Notes: generated by a model from the letters alone, not told the origin. A DNA stretch of 64,000 nucleotides from Kingdonia uniflora (GCA_014058105.1 JACGCM010000560.1:2728001-2792000); one strand, 5' to 3'. Positions 35,200-46,890 are shown, counted from the first letter of the stretch. A program made the numbers and translations.

Positions 35200-35505
35200 A
35201 TGGTATTATCTCCCCTCTTGTTACTCTCTCATCTTCTTCAGCAAGTTTGTCCCATGCTGTCTCTCGCACAACTTCTTCGCACAACGTTGCATATAGCAAC
35301 AATTCATAGAAAATATCACACCAAAAAAATGATCATATTATTCCCGCCTACCCTCATCATCTAAGCCGCCCAGCTTCAACGACCATACCGGTAATACAGC
35401 ATCGTAAGGCAACTAACGAAAATATCGCTCACGAAGTTCAGCGACCTTGATATGGAACCTACCTTCCACTACATGACGAGCCCGCTGAGAACGTTTCCTT
35501 ACCAT
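35200..35505 (-). pseudogene. aORF2 of element D
   Basis: ATG at 35505 (minus) opens MVRKRSQRARHVVEGRFHIK, then LRERYFR, a stop, LPYDAVLPVWSLKLGG and LDDEGRRE. Homologous to B aORF2 and the intact A aORF2 (11311-11604). Two stops break it. The basic N-terminus is the most conserved part and could bind nucleic acid or act as a nuclear localisation signal; this is inference. Confidence 0.6.
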
Positions 35506-36573
35506 GGTCACTTACCAGCATTCAACATTAAATTTCCCTATAGAAGATATAAGACATAACAACTAAGGATCACTACTTTATATAGACAACATGACGATCC
35601 TTGGAAATCTAAATCGCCCCCTCAACTGATTTTAAGGAAGGATATATTTTGCAAAGACAAATTTTTAGAAATAAGAATATCAGTAGAAGCCAGAGAATAT
35701 TGTGATAGATTATACTTTCTATTTTATGAAATATCTTATCATATCTCATTCGTGTAGATGGAGTTCATAACAAACAGTCAAGTTTCTATAGCTGTAGCCC
35801 CAACAAACAGATACTGTCTACTTCCCTATAACAAGACATCTTTTGGTCAGTCCGAAATACCAGCTCGTGAATATATAAATACCCTTATAACCATACAATC
35901 ATCCTAGCCACCTATTTACTCATATTCATCAAACGACCTCATTACATGTTCGAACTCCTCTACTCTTCAACAAATATTTCCAATACCTTTACTAATATGC
36001 ATACTAAATTCACTACAGTTCGATTCATTAAAAAATACTCCATCACAACTTGATGTTTCTCACACCAGCATATTTCTAGACTTCTATTCCTTCTCACATT
36101 TTGTTTCATCTGCAGTTCGAGTTATTATTTCTCAATACCCAACAAATCAGTTCGTACAGATAATTATACATATAAATTTAGAAGTTCGAGACACAACATA
36201 TGGATGAAAGAATGAAGATATTTCATGAGCTTAAATATTTCTTACAACTCATAGTACATTACAGATAATAAGTCCTCCAGACAATTTCCCTGATCACTTT
36301 ACAGTTTATATTACATTAGTTCACAGTTCAAAACACTTCTCCGCAGCCACCGAGGAAGAAGATGCAAAATTGAAGCAGGCTTCCAAATTCAGATCCTCTG
36401 CACGAATGGGCTAGGGATTCCAAGAACAGGAAATTATTAAAGAAGTTACGACACCGGCAGAAGGATCTTCATCATAGCCAAGGGCGATGGTCCGTGAAAT
36501 AAAAACATCCTCTATCGCCGTCTCTTCCACCATAACCCCCACCACTTTGCATGACAGAGAGGGAAATAAGGTC

Positions 36574-36906
36574 TTATTTTTTCCCAAGAGCCCACTCACC
36601 GACAGGGTACCGACGAGACTCCCTTAGATGAACGCTTGCCGCTTGATCTTTAGCAGAAATGGACCATTTGGAAATTAACCTATTTCGGCGCTTCCCCTCC
36701 AATGTCAGCAGATAATGGAAATGAACCATTTGGAAATGGTCATCCTCCACCTCTACCACCTCCTCATATGTCATCCCATGAAATATTAGAGACACAAAAA
36801 TTGGCGTCGGCAGGTTTAAGGATTGGATCCCAAAGTATCTGACGTAAAATTCTTCCACCTTCGCTCGAATCCTATTCTCCCAAAATTGTTGCCTCGTAGT
36901 TACCAT
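36574..36906 (-). CDS. aORF1 of element D (110 aa, open)
   Basis: Starts MVTTRQQFWENRIRAKVEEF and continues YVRYFGIQSLNLPTPIFV, FHGMTYEEVVEVEDDHFQMV, FHYLLTLEGKRRN. This is the longest unbroken copy of aORF1. It lies antisense to gag-pol, about 360 bp before the 3' LTR, as in B and A. No domain recognised. The B copy (17158-17400) matches it over about 60 residues at roughly one in two positions, so the frame was under selection in the common ancestor. Confidence 0.6.
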   Translation of the reverse strand: MVTTRQQFWENRIRAKVEEFYVRYFGIQSLNLPTPIFVSLIFHGMTYEEVVEVEDDHFQMVHFHYLLTLEGKRRNRLISKWSISAKDQAASVHLRESRRYPVGEWALGKK

Positions 36907-37241
36907 ATTCTCAACAATGAAAATTTTCTAGATTACATTAAGACAATTAAAGAAAGAATGATACAAAAGAAAAAATTAGGAGGAATACATGGTTAATCAC
37001 AACAGCAACCCACAAGTCAGAGTGCTCTTTATACTACAACCAACATTAAAATGACTATCCAAATTCCCAACGTAAGAAGAAATCCCCATGCAACAATATT
37101 GACCATAACCATTGATTCAAGGAAATCCAACAACCACAAACAGATATTCATGAAGACGCATTGGAAATGATTTCTAGGTATTAATTACAGTATTAATGAA
37201 GCTTCTCAACCAACACCACTTGCCTACAATGTTTCTCCTAC

Positions 37242-37262
37242 TATTGGCTGAGAGGGGGTGGT
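37242..37262 (+). other. Polypurine tract of D
   Basis: ggctgagagggggtggt immediately before the 3' LTR. Confidence 0.7.
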
Positions 37263-37507
37263 TGCAGTGGCTTAATCCATTTCTTGGACTCAAGCTCTAT
37301 CTTCGACCATCGTACGACCACTCGACCTTATTAATATATATGTGATGCAATTCTCTTTCTAAATCTTTAAGATAGGTCATGGTTTTTAACCTATTCAATG
37401 GTTTTCCACGCTAAACTTTGTGCTAGTATTCGTTCATTATTCATCTAGACACTCTAAATATCCTTGGTGTAAAGGCTAAGTTTGAGATACGAAATTAGGC
37501 TATTACA
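37263..37507 (+). repeat. 3' LTR of element D (245 bp, internally deleted)
   Basis: Opens TGCAGTGGCTTAATCC and closes GCTATTACA. Co-linear with both ends of the 569-bp 5' LTR but missing about 320 bp in the middle, including the TATA box; the join is at about 37346. Confidence 0.88.
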
Positions 37508-40036
37508 GTACTCTGTTCAAACTATTGTATTTAGCTTTGACTTTGATGAGACTACTTTTTGTATGTTTTGAAACTGTAAAGTTTGATAGACATAAGTTTA
37601 TTGTGCCTTGTATGAATATTTGTTAGATAACAAAAAAATTGTAATATGTGTAGGAGATAGAGCGGTTGAGAAAAATTGTGACCACAATGGAGAGATCTTT
37701 GAGTAGAGCAAGGGACTCCGTGACTTGCATTTAATAGGTATTAAATAAAACTAAATATGAGGTAAGGCAGTTTCAGAGGATTATATGATCTTCAGTGTAG
37801 ATATGCAAAAATAAAAATAGAGATGGACGAGGTTTTGAGAAAAAAGGAGGATAGATTTGCGCTAGTACAAAAATCTAAAGACTTATTATATTTTACTGAT
37901 ACGAGAGATAAAGCCAAGTTTCAGAGGATTTTGTTAACTCTGACACTATATTTTGTGGCCAAAATTGATAGTGAACGGGGTTTAAAAGAGGCTTATGTAG
38001 AGCTCTTAAAGGAAATGGGTATAGTACCTGATCCAGCCCGAGTTAGGTTCTTAGCTTAAGAAACACGCAATCGTCATAACGTAGAGGCAAAAAAATATTC
38101 AGCTCGAGCTGGAATGTCTATTATATGGGGTGACGTAGGTCCCTTACCTAATGCTCTTGGCTTTATGTAGAATCGAAAAGCAATGAGGATTTTTTTTTCA
38201 AAATAAGAAAAAAGCAGAGAGTGGTACAAGCCAAGTTAGAGGGTGAGTTCAAAGAGTAGCAAAACACGCTGAAGCGATGTACAGAAAAAAATACATCTTT
38301 GACAAATCAACTAATAATAAAAACAACTGTCAGAAAGAAGGTAGAAGAGGAATGAAAAGCGTTGGGTGTATTGCAGAAGGATACGCGTAAGCGTCTGCAT
38401 AGGTATCACATGCAGTTGAAGGAATATTTATATCCATCGCGAGCACAGGTCATGACTCAAATGGACTAGATTGAGTTTTATGGAGGGGAGTTGGCAAGGG
38501 TGGAGAACAAATTTAGGAAGTATGTAATGGAATGTGGGAAATACTTTGATGTAGAGAATGAAAAGGTTGAAAATATGTAGTTTACGAAGGATCAGGAGGA
38601 AAAAGGTATCAAAAGACCGGCTCCTAGACCGGCACAAAATTTTTCAGAGGAGGATAAGAAGGAGGGTGAGAGTCTTATACCTTGTTCATGGTGAAGGTAG
38701 TGCCAGCAGGAGGTGATGACCTTTTTTATACCTGCAGACGTACAAGTAAACAGGTCAGGACGATCGGGGAATAGGGGGCAATCTTCTCGTAGTTCGATGG
38801 AACGAAAGTAAATTATCTATGTTGTTCAAAACTTGCATATGTATTAGATATTTGGTGTACTGTGTTAATAATAAATAAATGTGCTGTAATTTTTATATAG
38901 ATATGATGGTAGAATATATCTAAATAGAAATGTAGCTCGATCGTACACAAGTTTTTATTATCGCAAGATCGATCATACACAATATTTGTGAGTGAAATTG
39001 TGAACTTTAATTTAGAAGTGTGATGATATGTAAACTGTCTTGATGTATGAACTATTTTGTATGCGAATTTAAACTATTGACACAAGTCAAACTGGAAGAG
39101 GTTCAAAGTCAGTGTGAGGTACTGCACATTTTGAATGAAAAATTAAACGCTGATTTGAACTAGCATCGTGAAACATTAAAAAATGTTATAGAGTTAAATG
39201 TAAAAATAGAGTTGAGGATGATTGAGGGGCAAGGCATAGTGAGTCATTTGTGAGAGTAAATGGTAAAAAAGGATGCTGAACTAGCAAGTGCACACGAGAA
39301 AATGGAGGAGTTAAATGAGGTTGTTAAGAAAAAGGAGTTGGATATTAGGAAAGCTCATTGTCACATAAGTAATATCTCAGAACGAGTAACCAAGACAGAG
39401 GTGGAATTAATACATGCGCGAGCTAAATTGACAGAGTTGTTGGCGATGTTGAATAAGGAAGAGGATGGTGTTAAGTACTCTCAGGTTAGGATCACCACGT
39501 TAGAGGCGGGAGTTCATTGGTTTATGAGCTTCTGTTAAGAAGGCAAATGAATGAGCCAGAGAGTTTGAAGGAAGCTGGAATGTTGCTAAAAATAAAGAAA
39601 AGGATTTGGAGGAAGTTAATAGGAAACATAATGATTTGGTGAAAACTTATTTGGCTAGGATAGGGAACTTAAAAAATGTAGCTGAAGTGTTAGAATTAGA
39701 CCTTATGGGGTTTCAAACGATAGTAGAGGAGCTGACTCGTCGTGTCTGACATGGATAAGCTCGAGGAAAATGAGGTGCATAATAAAGAAATTACATTAGT
39801 GCTTACCTTCTTTGTGTCTAAGATGAAGAGACTTGAAAAAGAAATAAACACAATTTATGTTAGTATGATCGAAAATGGTGTGAGGTGTGAAATATAGAGA
39901 GTGCGGACTTACTATTTGGATCGTGTTATGTCAAAAATTAGCGTGCTTACGAAGAACAGGAAGAGAAATTGTTGCTGCGAAGGTACTAGAACTGATGCTT
40001 CTGCAACTTTTGGAATGTGGGGAAAGTTCACTTGAT
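37508..40036 (+). pseudogene. aORF3 of element B, second half
   Basis: Continues the antisense gene cut by D. Open pieces: 37823-38059 (KSKDLLYFTDTRDKAKFQRI, ERGLKEAYVELLKEMGIVPD), which matches D 31738-31550; 39260-39538 (MVKKDAELASAHEKMEELNE..., a regular coiled coil); and a C-terminal piece near 39900-40036 (YYLDRVMSKISVLTKNRKRN), which matches the D end. Stops and frameshifts lie between. It ends about 220 bp before the 44-bp tandem repeat. Confidence 0.6.
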
Positions 40037-40254
40037 GGACGCTCTGACTGAACTTCTTTATTTAGGGGCATTGGTTTTGATTTAAAAATGAAATATTTTT
40101 GCTATATCACCCGAAATATATTATATAGAGTGTAAAGGCAATGTTGTATAAAAATTTGTGTTGTATGATAGTAGGATTAATGATCCCTTGATATTTGTAT
40201 TGAACTTTAATGAATTAATTACGGCCTTGAAGTATGTAACCTCTTGGCCGAATT

Positions 40255-40510
40255 AGGGAACCAATAACCGACTTGTGATGTATTATAAAGTCAAATTGGT
40301 TAAACCGATAATCGACCTGTAATGTATGAGAAGATCGAATTGTATAGAGAAATAATCGACCTGTAATGTATTAGAAGATCAAATTGGATGAACCAATAAC
40401 CGACCCATTATGTATTAGAAGATCGAATTGGATGAACCAATAACTGACCTGTTATGTATTAAAAGATCGAATTTGATGAACCAATAATCAATCTGTAATG
40501 TAATAGTAGA
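40255..40510 (-). repeat. Tandem repeat, 44-bp period, about 6 units (element B)
   Basis: Units such as gaaccaataaccgacctgta + atgtattagaagatcgaattg repeat with exact 44-bp steps; the same base falls at 40270, 40314, 40358, 40402, 40446 and 40490. Read on the strand of the element, the unit (atcttctaatacattacagg...) resembles the D unit (atcttctattacattacaga...), so the array is inherited from a common ancestor. Confidence 0.93.
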
Positions 40511-40699
40511 ATTGGGATAAACTCGTTGTTTATTTGCAATATAATAGATATGTTTTGTATATATGGTAGATATGAGATAGTAGAAGAGTACTGTAGTGTA
40601 TGTCAGTCAAACACAAACATTTCATTAATGTAAGAACGACGTACAATAAATGTAAGAAATAGTAGAATATAAACTGTGATAGGTTGCTATCAGCGATAC

Positions 40700-41800
40700 A
40701 ACTTCAATATCCTCGTGTTCTAAGGATTGGGGACTTGATCTCTATCTAATGTAATGAGGTCGCAAGAGCCGAGGCCGCTTTTGCCGATAAAAATTAAAGA
40801 TCTTCCCAATTTTCTGTGAGTTTCCCAACATTTATCTTCTTTCTGTATTTGGGGACCTCTTGTAGGACAAGATATTTAATGTCGAACTCTCTATAATGAA
40901 TGCACTTATTGTATGACTTTGCCAAAGCCTGATGGTACCTTCCCAGGTTTATGATTGTTCTATCTCTTGTTTCGTCGATCTAGTTCATGTTACATGCTAA
41001 CTAAAACTTATTTTCTTTATCTGTCATTGTATGATCATGTACTGGGTAATGATAATGAGTGGGGATGATTACTTCAGTACCTTAAGCTAACAAGAACGGT
41101 GTACATCTAGTCGACACTCGAGGTGCTGTTTCGGTACACCCATAACACGTGTGGTAATTCTTGTACCCAATTACCTTTCTTCTTAGTCAAACGCTTTTTT
41201 ATTCCATCGACAATAATACGATTGGTGATTTTGGCCTGACAATTTCCTTGTTGATAATACGGATTTTAAGGATAGTGAATGATGTTATGCTGATTGAGGA
41301 AGTTGACGACCTTTGAACCAACAAACTATAGTCCATTATCTATTCTGATGAGATGAGGGTAACCAAACCATATGATAATGCTTTCCTATATGAACTTGAT
41401 GACTTTGTCTTTGCGCGTTTGACTCAAAAGGACTTCTTCTACCCACTTAGTAAAGTAGTCTGTTGCTACTAAGAGGTGTCTCCTTTTTCTCAGGGAATTT
41501 GAAAATTCTCCCACGAGATCGAAGGTCCACCTTTAAAATGGCTAGACAACTTTGCTAGAATAGAGTTCCAAAGCCAGAGCTCAAATTTTGGGCCTATGTC
41601 ATTGGCAGACATCACACTTGCTTGCATATTCGATGGCTTGAGCTTTCATTTTAGGCCAAAAAAACTCCTTGAGTAATAGCTCAGATTGCTAAGGACCGTC
41701 CTGCAGCATGAGATCCGCAAGTGCCTTTCGTGTAAATTGTGCAAAAAGTCTTGGGCCTCCTTATCTGATAAATATTTGAGATAGGCCCCTGTAACCGACC
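40700..41800 (-). pseudogene. Integrase of B
   Basis: Minus-strand pieces: LYKRSVTGAYLKYLSDKEAQ and DFLHNLHE (zinc-binding part), TDYFTKWVEEVLLSQTRKDK, RIDNGLxFVGSKVVNFLNQH (second catalytic Asp), PYYQQGNCQAKITNRIIVDG (the catalytic Glu position reads Lys) and WVQELPHVLWVYRNS. Many stops, and the loss of the Glu, make it inactive. Confidence 0.85.
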
Positions 41801-41936
41801 TTTTGTAAAGGATATTGTTAACAACAATATATCATTTAAAATTGTTTATCAGTCGTCTCCTTTCATTGACATCTTCGGAGAGTTTGCCATCAAATATGTT
41901 GTTTGATTTGATATATGTGAGAAAAGGTCATCTCCA

Positions 41937-42640
41937 CTAGTCTTTGACCTCTTTGTCGCCCCTAGTATTTATGGCATTTGAGCTGATGATGTTAATGATG
42001 GGGGTGGCTACTACTTCGATCTTTAAATATCGGGCTTCCATTCTGAGGATGCCAGTAAGATAAGTGAGAGAGTCAGAATGTCTGTTTTCTGTACAAGGTA
42101 AGTATTTGATTGTAGCCTTTTTAAATCTACTCATTCTGTCAGCTTCCGCTGCTGGGTAATCTATCATTTTTCTATTTTTATGATATTTGTCTATATAATG
42201 GTTTATGATTAATAAGGAATCTGTGTAAACAAATAATTCGGGCACGCCGATCTCTAGTGCCATATCCAGTTTGTGGATTAGTGCCTCGTATTCGGTTTCG
42301 TTGTTGGTAGCTTCAAAGTTGAGTCTGACTGATTTCTTAATTCTATAATTAGAAGGTGTGATAAGAATGATCCTGATGCCTGACTCAGCTGGTCCGGTAG
42401 AATCGTCAGTTAAAAGGCGCCAACCTTTTTTGGATATCTAATACAATTTTTCTTCAAGTTGCTCTTCGTTTATATCGGTACTATCCTCTTTCCAATCAGG
42501 GTCGTCTAATAGAAAATCTGTAAAGAAAACTGCTACCGCTTGGCCTTTTTTGGAATGTCATGGTTCAAAACATATATCGTGTTCGCCCAGAGTAACCGAC
42601 CATTGTTGGACTCGTCTGGATTTCTCTTGTTTAGATAGAA
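41937..42640 (-). pseudogene. RNase H region of B (archaeal-type copy well preserved)
   Basis: The open frame 42263-41937 reads MALEIGVPELFVYTDSLLII and the tail KATIKYLPCTENRHSDSLTY. Upstream, broken, are DSTGPAESGIRIILITPSNY and RLNFEATNNETEYEALIHKL. It corresponds to the second RNase H of D. Between 42690 and 42560 a remnant of the first RNase H or connection follows (RRVQQWSVTLGEHDICFEP). Confidence 0.82.
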
Positions 42641-42664
42641 CTTCGTGTAGAGGGTAATTTGTCA

Positions 42665-42960
42665 TTACCCGAATTGAATGAGCTTGGAAATATGGTACCC
42701 TGACGCGACATTCATCATGGACAAGAGTTCATGTTCCGCAGTTGAATCGAGCAGATGGTTGATGATAGGAAGGGGAAAAATATCTTTTGGAGTATGCTTA
42801 TTTAAGTCTGTGAAATCTACGCATACTCTACATTTTTCTTTGGGACTGCTACGATGTTCGAGATTCATTCGGGGTAATTGGATTTTTGAATAAAACCAAC
42901 TTCAATGAGTTTATCAATCTCTTTATTGACTTCCTCTCGTAGTCTAGGTACTAATGTCCT
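42665..42960 (-). pseudogene. Reverse transcriptase of B, internally deleted
   Basis: Starts LREEVNKEIDKL and keeps KCRVCVDFTDLNKHTPKDIF and PLPIINHLLDSTAEHELLSM up to ASGYH. At about 42690 it jumps directly to sequence that in D lies just before the second RNase H (YFQAHSIRVMTN). About 0.8 kb, including the YIDD active site, is missing by comparison with D. Confidence 0.88.
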
Positions 42961-43359
42961 ATGTTTCTATTTGACCACCTCAACCTTGTCTTTAATGCTA
43001 AGCTTGTGGCAAGCAAAAGTTGGGTCGATGCTTGACATTTCATAGAATGTCCATGCGAACACATCGCTGTTATCTTTTAGAAACTGAATAAAAGTATTGC
43101 ATTCTATATTGGGCAAAAAAGCCCTAATGTAGGTACCCCGCTTATCGCCACTTGGTAGCTGGTTCTTTGTATTGTTCTCTGTAGTGTTCTATAATTGTTA
43201 TGCTGCATGTCTTTCAGGTGGCTCTGTCACGATAGTTACAGTATTTTTGCAAGCGTGAGCTTGCTTCTGACTATCTTTGATTTCGTAGAGACCGTCATTC
43301 CAATTGAACTGTAAGGCCAAATTATAGGTCGATGAGATGGCTCTCATGTTGTGTAGCCA

Positions 43360-43976
43360 CTAGCATCCCATTATTCCCAAATAATGAGATTTTGTATTTA
43401 TGACGTAAAATACAATGTCAATTGTTGTCGGTCCTACAGTAATAGGAAGTATGATCTTTCCTACGTGTTCTTCTTTGGAGCCATTGAAACCACTAACATC
43501 GATGTCACTAGGCTCAACTTTATCGGCCAATCCTATTTGATCAATTATACTTTGGAAGAGTAGCTCGATACTACTGCCAGCATCAATAATCATTGTGTGT
43601 AAGATGACATTTCTCATTTTTAACATGATCATGAGTACGTCATGATGAGGAAAGTTGACGTGGCGAATGTCGCAATCCTCAAAGGAGATCCCTGCTCGTT
43701 GCTTACTGGATACTGGGAGTAATCAAGCTTCTTTGTCGACCATGGCTAGATCGTGGCATTGGCCGAGATGTCGTCTTTTGAACCTTACCGATATGTTTAT
43801 CGTACGAGTCTCTACAAAATGGCGGAGGGATATGTGGCACAAATATTATTCCTCAGTTTCTCCTTCTATTTGTACGATCTTAGTATTAATCTTGTAACTC
43901 CCATTTTTGAAACTTTCTACGTCAACGATGTACTCGTGCATTCTTCCATCTGTAAAGATGTACTCCAAAAGTCTCT
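43360..43976 (-). pseudogene. Protease and gag C-terminus of B
   Basis: The open frame 43632-43360 contains TMIIDAGSSIELLFQSIIDQ and SGFNGSKEEHVGKIILPITV; the active site is D-A-G. Upstream (43976-43640) is the gag tail QRLLEYIFTDGRMHEYIVD, with a stop. At 43976 the gag is cut by the E/F composite and its remaining part is found at 53650-55038. Confidence 0.85.
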
Positions 43977-44660
43977 GTAACGCCCTACCAAATCATAGTC
44001 GTGTCAAGGAGTACATAGTGCTTCATAAACCACAAACCCTGGAGGAGATGTTATCTAAGGTTAATGGATACATCGACCTCGAACGCCTCTACAAATCAAA
44101 TCGCCAGGGGCAAGCCTCGACCACCAACTATAACAAACCTCGACCATCTTCTATACCCATGATCGCTTCCGTCTCACAGGAGTCCAAGGGCCATAAATGC
44201 CCTCACTTTGATGGTACCCCTGCCAAGATCCACAAAAAACAACTGATGTCAGACCTACCAAATTTTACGGCCCCCATCAATACCCTTCTTCTACAAATAC
44301 TGGCCGGCCCTATCTGGTGTACCCCCTTCCCCATCAAGGATAGAAAAGATTATCCTTACTGCCAAAATCACAAGTGCAACTGCCACTCTACCAACAAGTG
44401 CTATGCCCTGTAACAATCACTGGGGATGATTCTTAAAGTAGGTTGTCTACATCGATATGTTGCCGATCTCCCCAGCTATCTCGACGGGTCCTATCTTAAG
44501 CCTCAACCCACTCCAACTACTGACCTAGCCGAGGTACATATTTTCCAACTCCACCTTATCGAAGTTAACAACATTGACAGTGCTCATACTTGAAGCAAGC
44601 ACAAACGAGTCGAAGAGTGCTGTAAGATTACCTATCAAGAGAAGCTACCCATCCATCTAA
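43977..44660 (+). pseudogene. gag C-terminal part of E
   Basis: From NALPNHSRVKEYIVLHKPQT to LEEMLSKVNGYIDLERL, then a linker and DYPYCQNHKCNCHSTNKCYA, a Cys/His motif in the place where A, B and D have YHKV...C-A-L. Then LGMILKVGCLHRYVADLPS. The N-terminal half of gag is missing. Confidence 0.8.
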
Positions 44661-44689
44661 CAGAATCTAGCCAATGCCCCCGACCTAAA

Positions 44690-45096
44690 GGTATATCCTT
44701 TATCGATTGTGATACTTCTCATTTCTGTTTCCCCCACTCCGACCCCTTGGTTATTATGATTAAGGTCGAACACCTCATCCTCCATACCATGCTCATTGAT
44801 ATACGAAGTGCAGCAGATGTACTTTTCCTCCAGACTATTTGATCCATGCAAAAAAAGACTTTATCACACCAGCCAACGTCAAGCTCATGGGCTTTAATAG
44901 GGCCACCGAAGTCGTCATTGGTCGCATTAGCCTCCCTGTCACCACCGGTCTAGTCACCTTCCAAACCAGTTTTCTTGTCATTGATAAGAAATATGAATAC
45001 CTGGGCATTCTAGGGCATGATTGGCTACATGCCATAAAATCTATACCTTCGACTTACCACCAAACACTTTGTTTCACTAGCCCTTGTGGAACGTAG
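44690..45096 (+). pseudogene. Aspartic protease of E
   Basis: ISFIDCDTSHFCFPHSDPLV, HTMLIDIRSAADVLFLQ (the active site reads D-I-R instead of D-T-G), then KLMGFNRATEVVIGRISLPV and YLGILGHDWLHAIKSIPSTY. The active-site change and stops make it inactive. Confidence 0.82.
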
Positions 45097-45099
45097 AAC

Positions 45100-45960
45100 A
45101 TGAAAGGATCTCAACACAATGTTTGCTCATGCGAGCACCCTGAGATCGATTTACTAGAAAACTTGTTAAACCATAGCAATAAATGCTTCTTGCACTCCAC
45201 AAACCTTTGGACCCTTCTACCATACCTGCCGAATCCACCAAGGATTCGAGAAGCAGTAAACCTCGAGGTCAAAAAACTCTTAGCCGCAGGTTTTATCAGA
45301 AATGTCAAGTACGCTGACTGGATCTCTAATATTGTTGCTATCGCTAAGAAGAATAACAAGATCTGAATCTGCGTCGACTTCACATACCTCAACAAACTCA
45401 CACTGAAGGATAATTTTCCTCTCCCGATCATTTTAGTACTCCTGGATGCCACAATCAGGTACCCCTCTTCCCAGAGGACCAACTTAAAACTTTGTTTATT
45501 ACTGAACAAGGTCTTTATTGCTTTAACGTCATACCCTTCGGCCTTTAAAATGTGAGTATCACTTACCAATGTCTTGTTACCACCATGTTTAAGCCTTTGC
45601 TTGGCAAGTCGGTCAAAATTTATATTGACGACATTTTATGTAAAAGACTCCAAAAACATACCCATATCCAGGACCTCACCAAAGTTTTTACCATACTTCG
45701 TTCTTATAACATGAAACTTAACCCAACAAACGAGGTATCGAAATCGATCCCACTCCTATCCGCGCCCTCATCGATATGCCTTCCCCTCGAACCAAAAAAG
45801 GTGTCAAAAAGGTTGCTGGCAAGATAGCTACCCTCAGTCATTTTATATTGAAATCCACTGACCGTTGGTGCTTGGCTTTTCTCCCTCTTATGCGACCAAA
45901 GTACCCATAAGGCCAAAAAAAAAACTCCAAAATAAATTAGACACCCAATTGCGAACAGGC
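45100..45960 (+). pseudogene. Reverse transcriptase of E
   Basis: REAVNLEVKKLLAAGFIRNV, KYADWISNIVAIAKKNNKI, a stop, CVDFTYLNKLTLKDNFPLPI. A deletion then joins LLDAT to PLFPEDQLKTLFITEQGLYC, followed by MFKPLLGKSVKIYIDDILCK (active site intact) and IRALIDMPSPRTKKGVKKVA. Frameshifts and stops throughout. Confidence 0.88.
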
Positions 45961-46890
45961 CTTCCTCGAACTTAAAACATACCTTGGTCGACCACCCATC
46001 ATCAGCACCCCCATAAAAGATGAAATACTTTCTTTAGACCTTGCAGTTGCCGACACTTCTATTAGCTCAGCCCTTATTCACCTCGAATCCTGTATCGAGA
46101 AACTTGTGTACTTTATCAGTAAAACTCTAACACCTTCCGAGACTCGATATACCAAGCTCGAGCGATTGCTCCTTACACTCATTTATATTACTCAAAAGCT
46201 CAAACTATACTTTCAAGCTCACCCTATACGTGTTATCACCAGCTACTCCCTTCGAGAGATTCTTAACAAGAAAGATAAATTTAGACGGGTTCAGTAATGG
46301 TCCATTTATCTTGGTGAACACGACATCACTTTCAAGAAACAGATATCTCAAAAAGGTCAAGCAGTCGCTGATTTCCTTGCCGACATCCTGGTCAAAGACA
46401 TCGACTTGGAGGAACACGAAGATGATCTACCAGAAGACCAGCCAGAATAGAACGACCCTTAAAACCCTAATACGGTTTGGCGTCTTTTTATGGATGGATC
46501 CGATGAACCTAACGATTTGGGAATTGACATCCAATGACCGAATTGAAAAGGCCGTCAAGTTAAACTTTGAATGCTCTAACAATGAGGCAGAGTATGATGC
46601 CCTGATACATGGCCTCGATGTCACTCTTGAACCTGGTATTCCCAAACTTGAAGTATTTACCGATTCCCAACTTGTTCAGAGATAGTACCCCGGTGAAAAT
46701 CAGGTAAACGGTTGCATGGCTGTGAATTATGTACTTGTCCGCCAGCGCATGGATCGTTTCCCTAAAAAATCTTCCATTACACATTACCCTTGATGCAAAA
46801 GCATACATGCCGATGCCCTCGCCTACATAGCAGCTATGTTAAGCCAGTCCGAATCTCGAGCACTCCATATTGAAGTACCCAAGTATCGAC
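45960..46890 (+). pseudogene. RNase H regions of E
   Basis: First RNase H/connection: CEQAFLELKTYLGRPPIIST, AVADTSISSALIHLE, KLVYFISKTLTPSETRYTKL, REILNKKDKFRRVQ. Second, archaeal-type RNase H (about 46480-46800): FMDGSDEPN, NFECSNNEAEYDALIHGLDV and IPKLEVFTDSQLVQR. Its D...E...D pattern is visible but the frame is broken. Confidence 0.83.

Larger units (their letters stand above)
22478..37507 (+). mobile_element. Ty3/gypsy Tat-type retrotransposon D, 15.0 kb, nested in B
   Basis: Plus-strand element with 5' LTR 22478-23046, primer site, gag (carrying a hAT insertion), protease, RT, RNase H, partial integrase, a 44-bp tandem repeat, antisense genes on the minus strand (aORF3, aORF2, aORF1), polypurine tract and a shortened 3' LTR 37263-37507. 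Bordered by gtacc (22473-22477) and gtact (37508-37512). It is opposite in orientation to its host B and lies in the aORF3 of B. All frames carry stops. Confidence 0.92.

Noticed and set aside
46427..46808. Minus-strand frames opposite RNase H of E
   Set aside because: Shadows of the degraded but clear plus-strand RNase H sequence.
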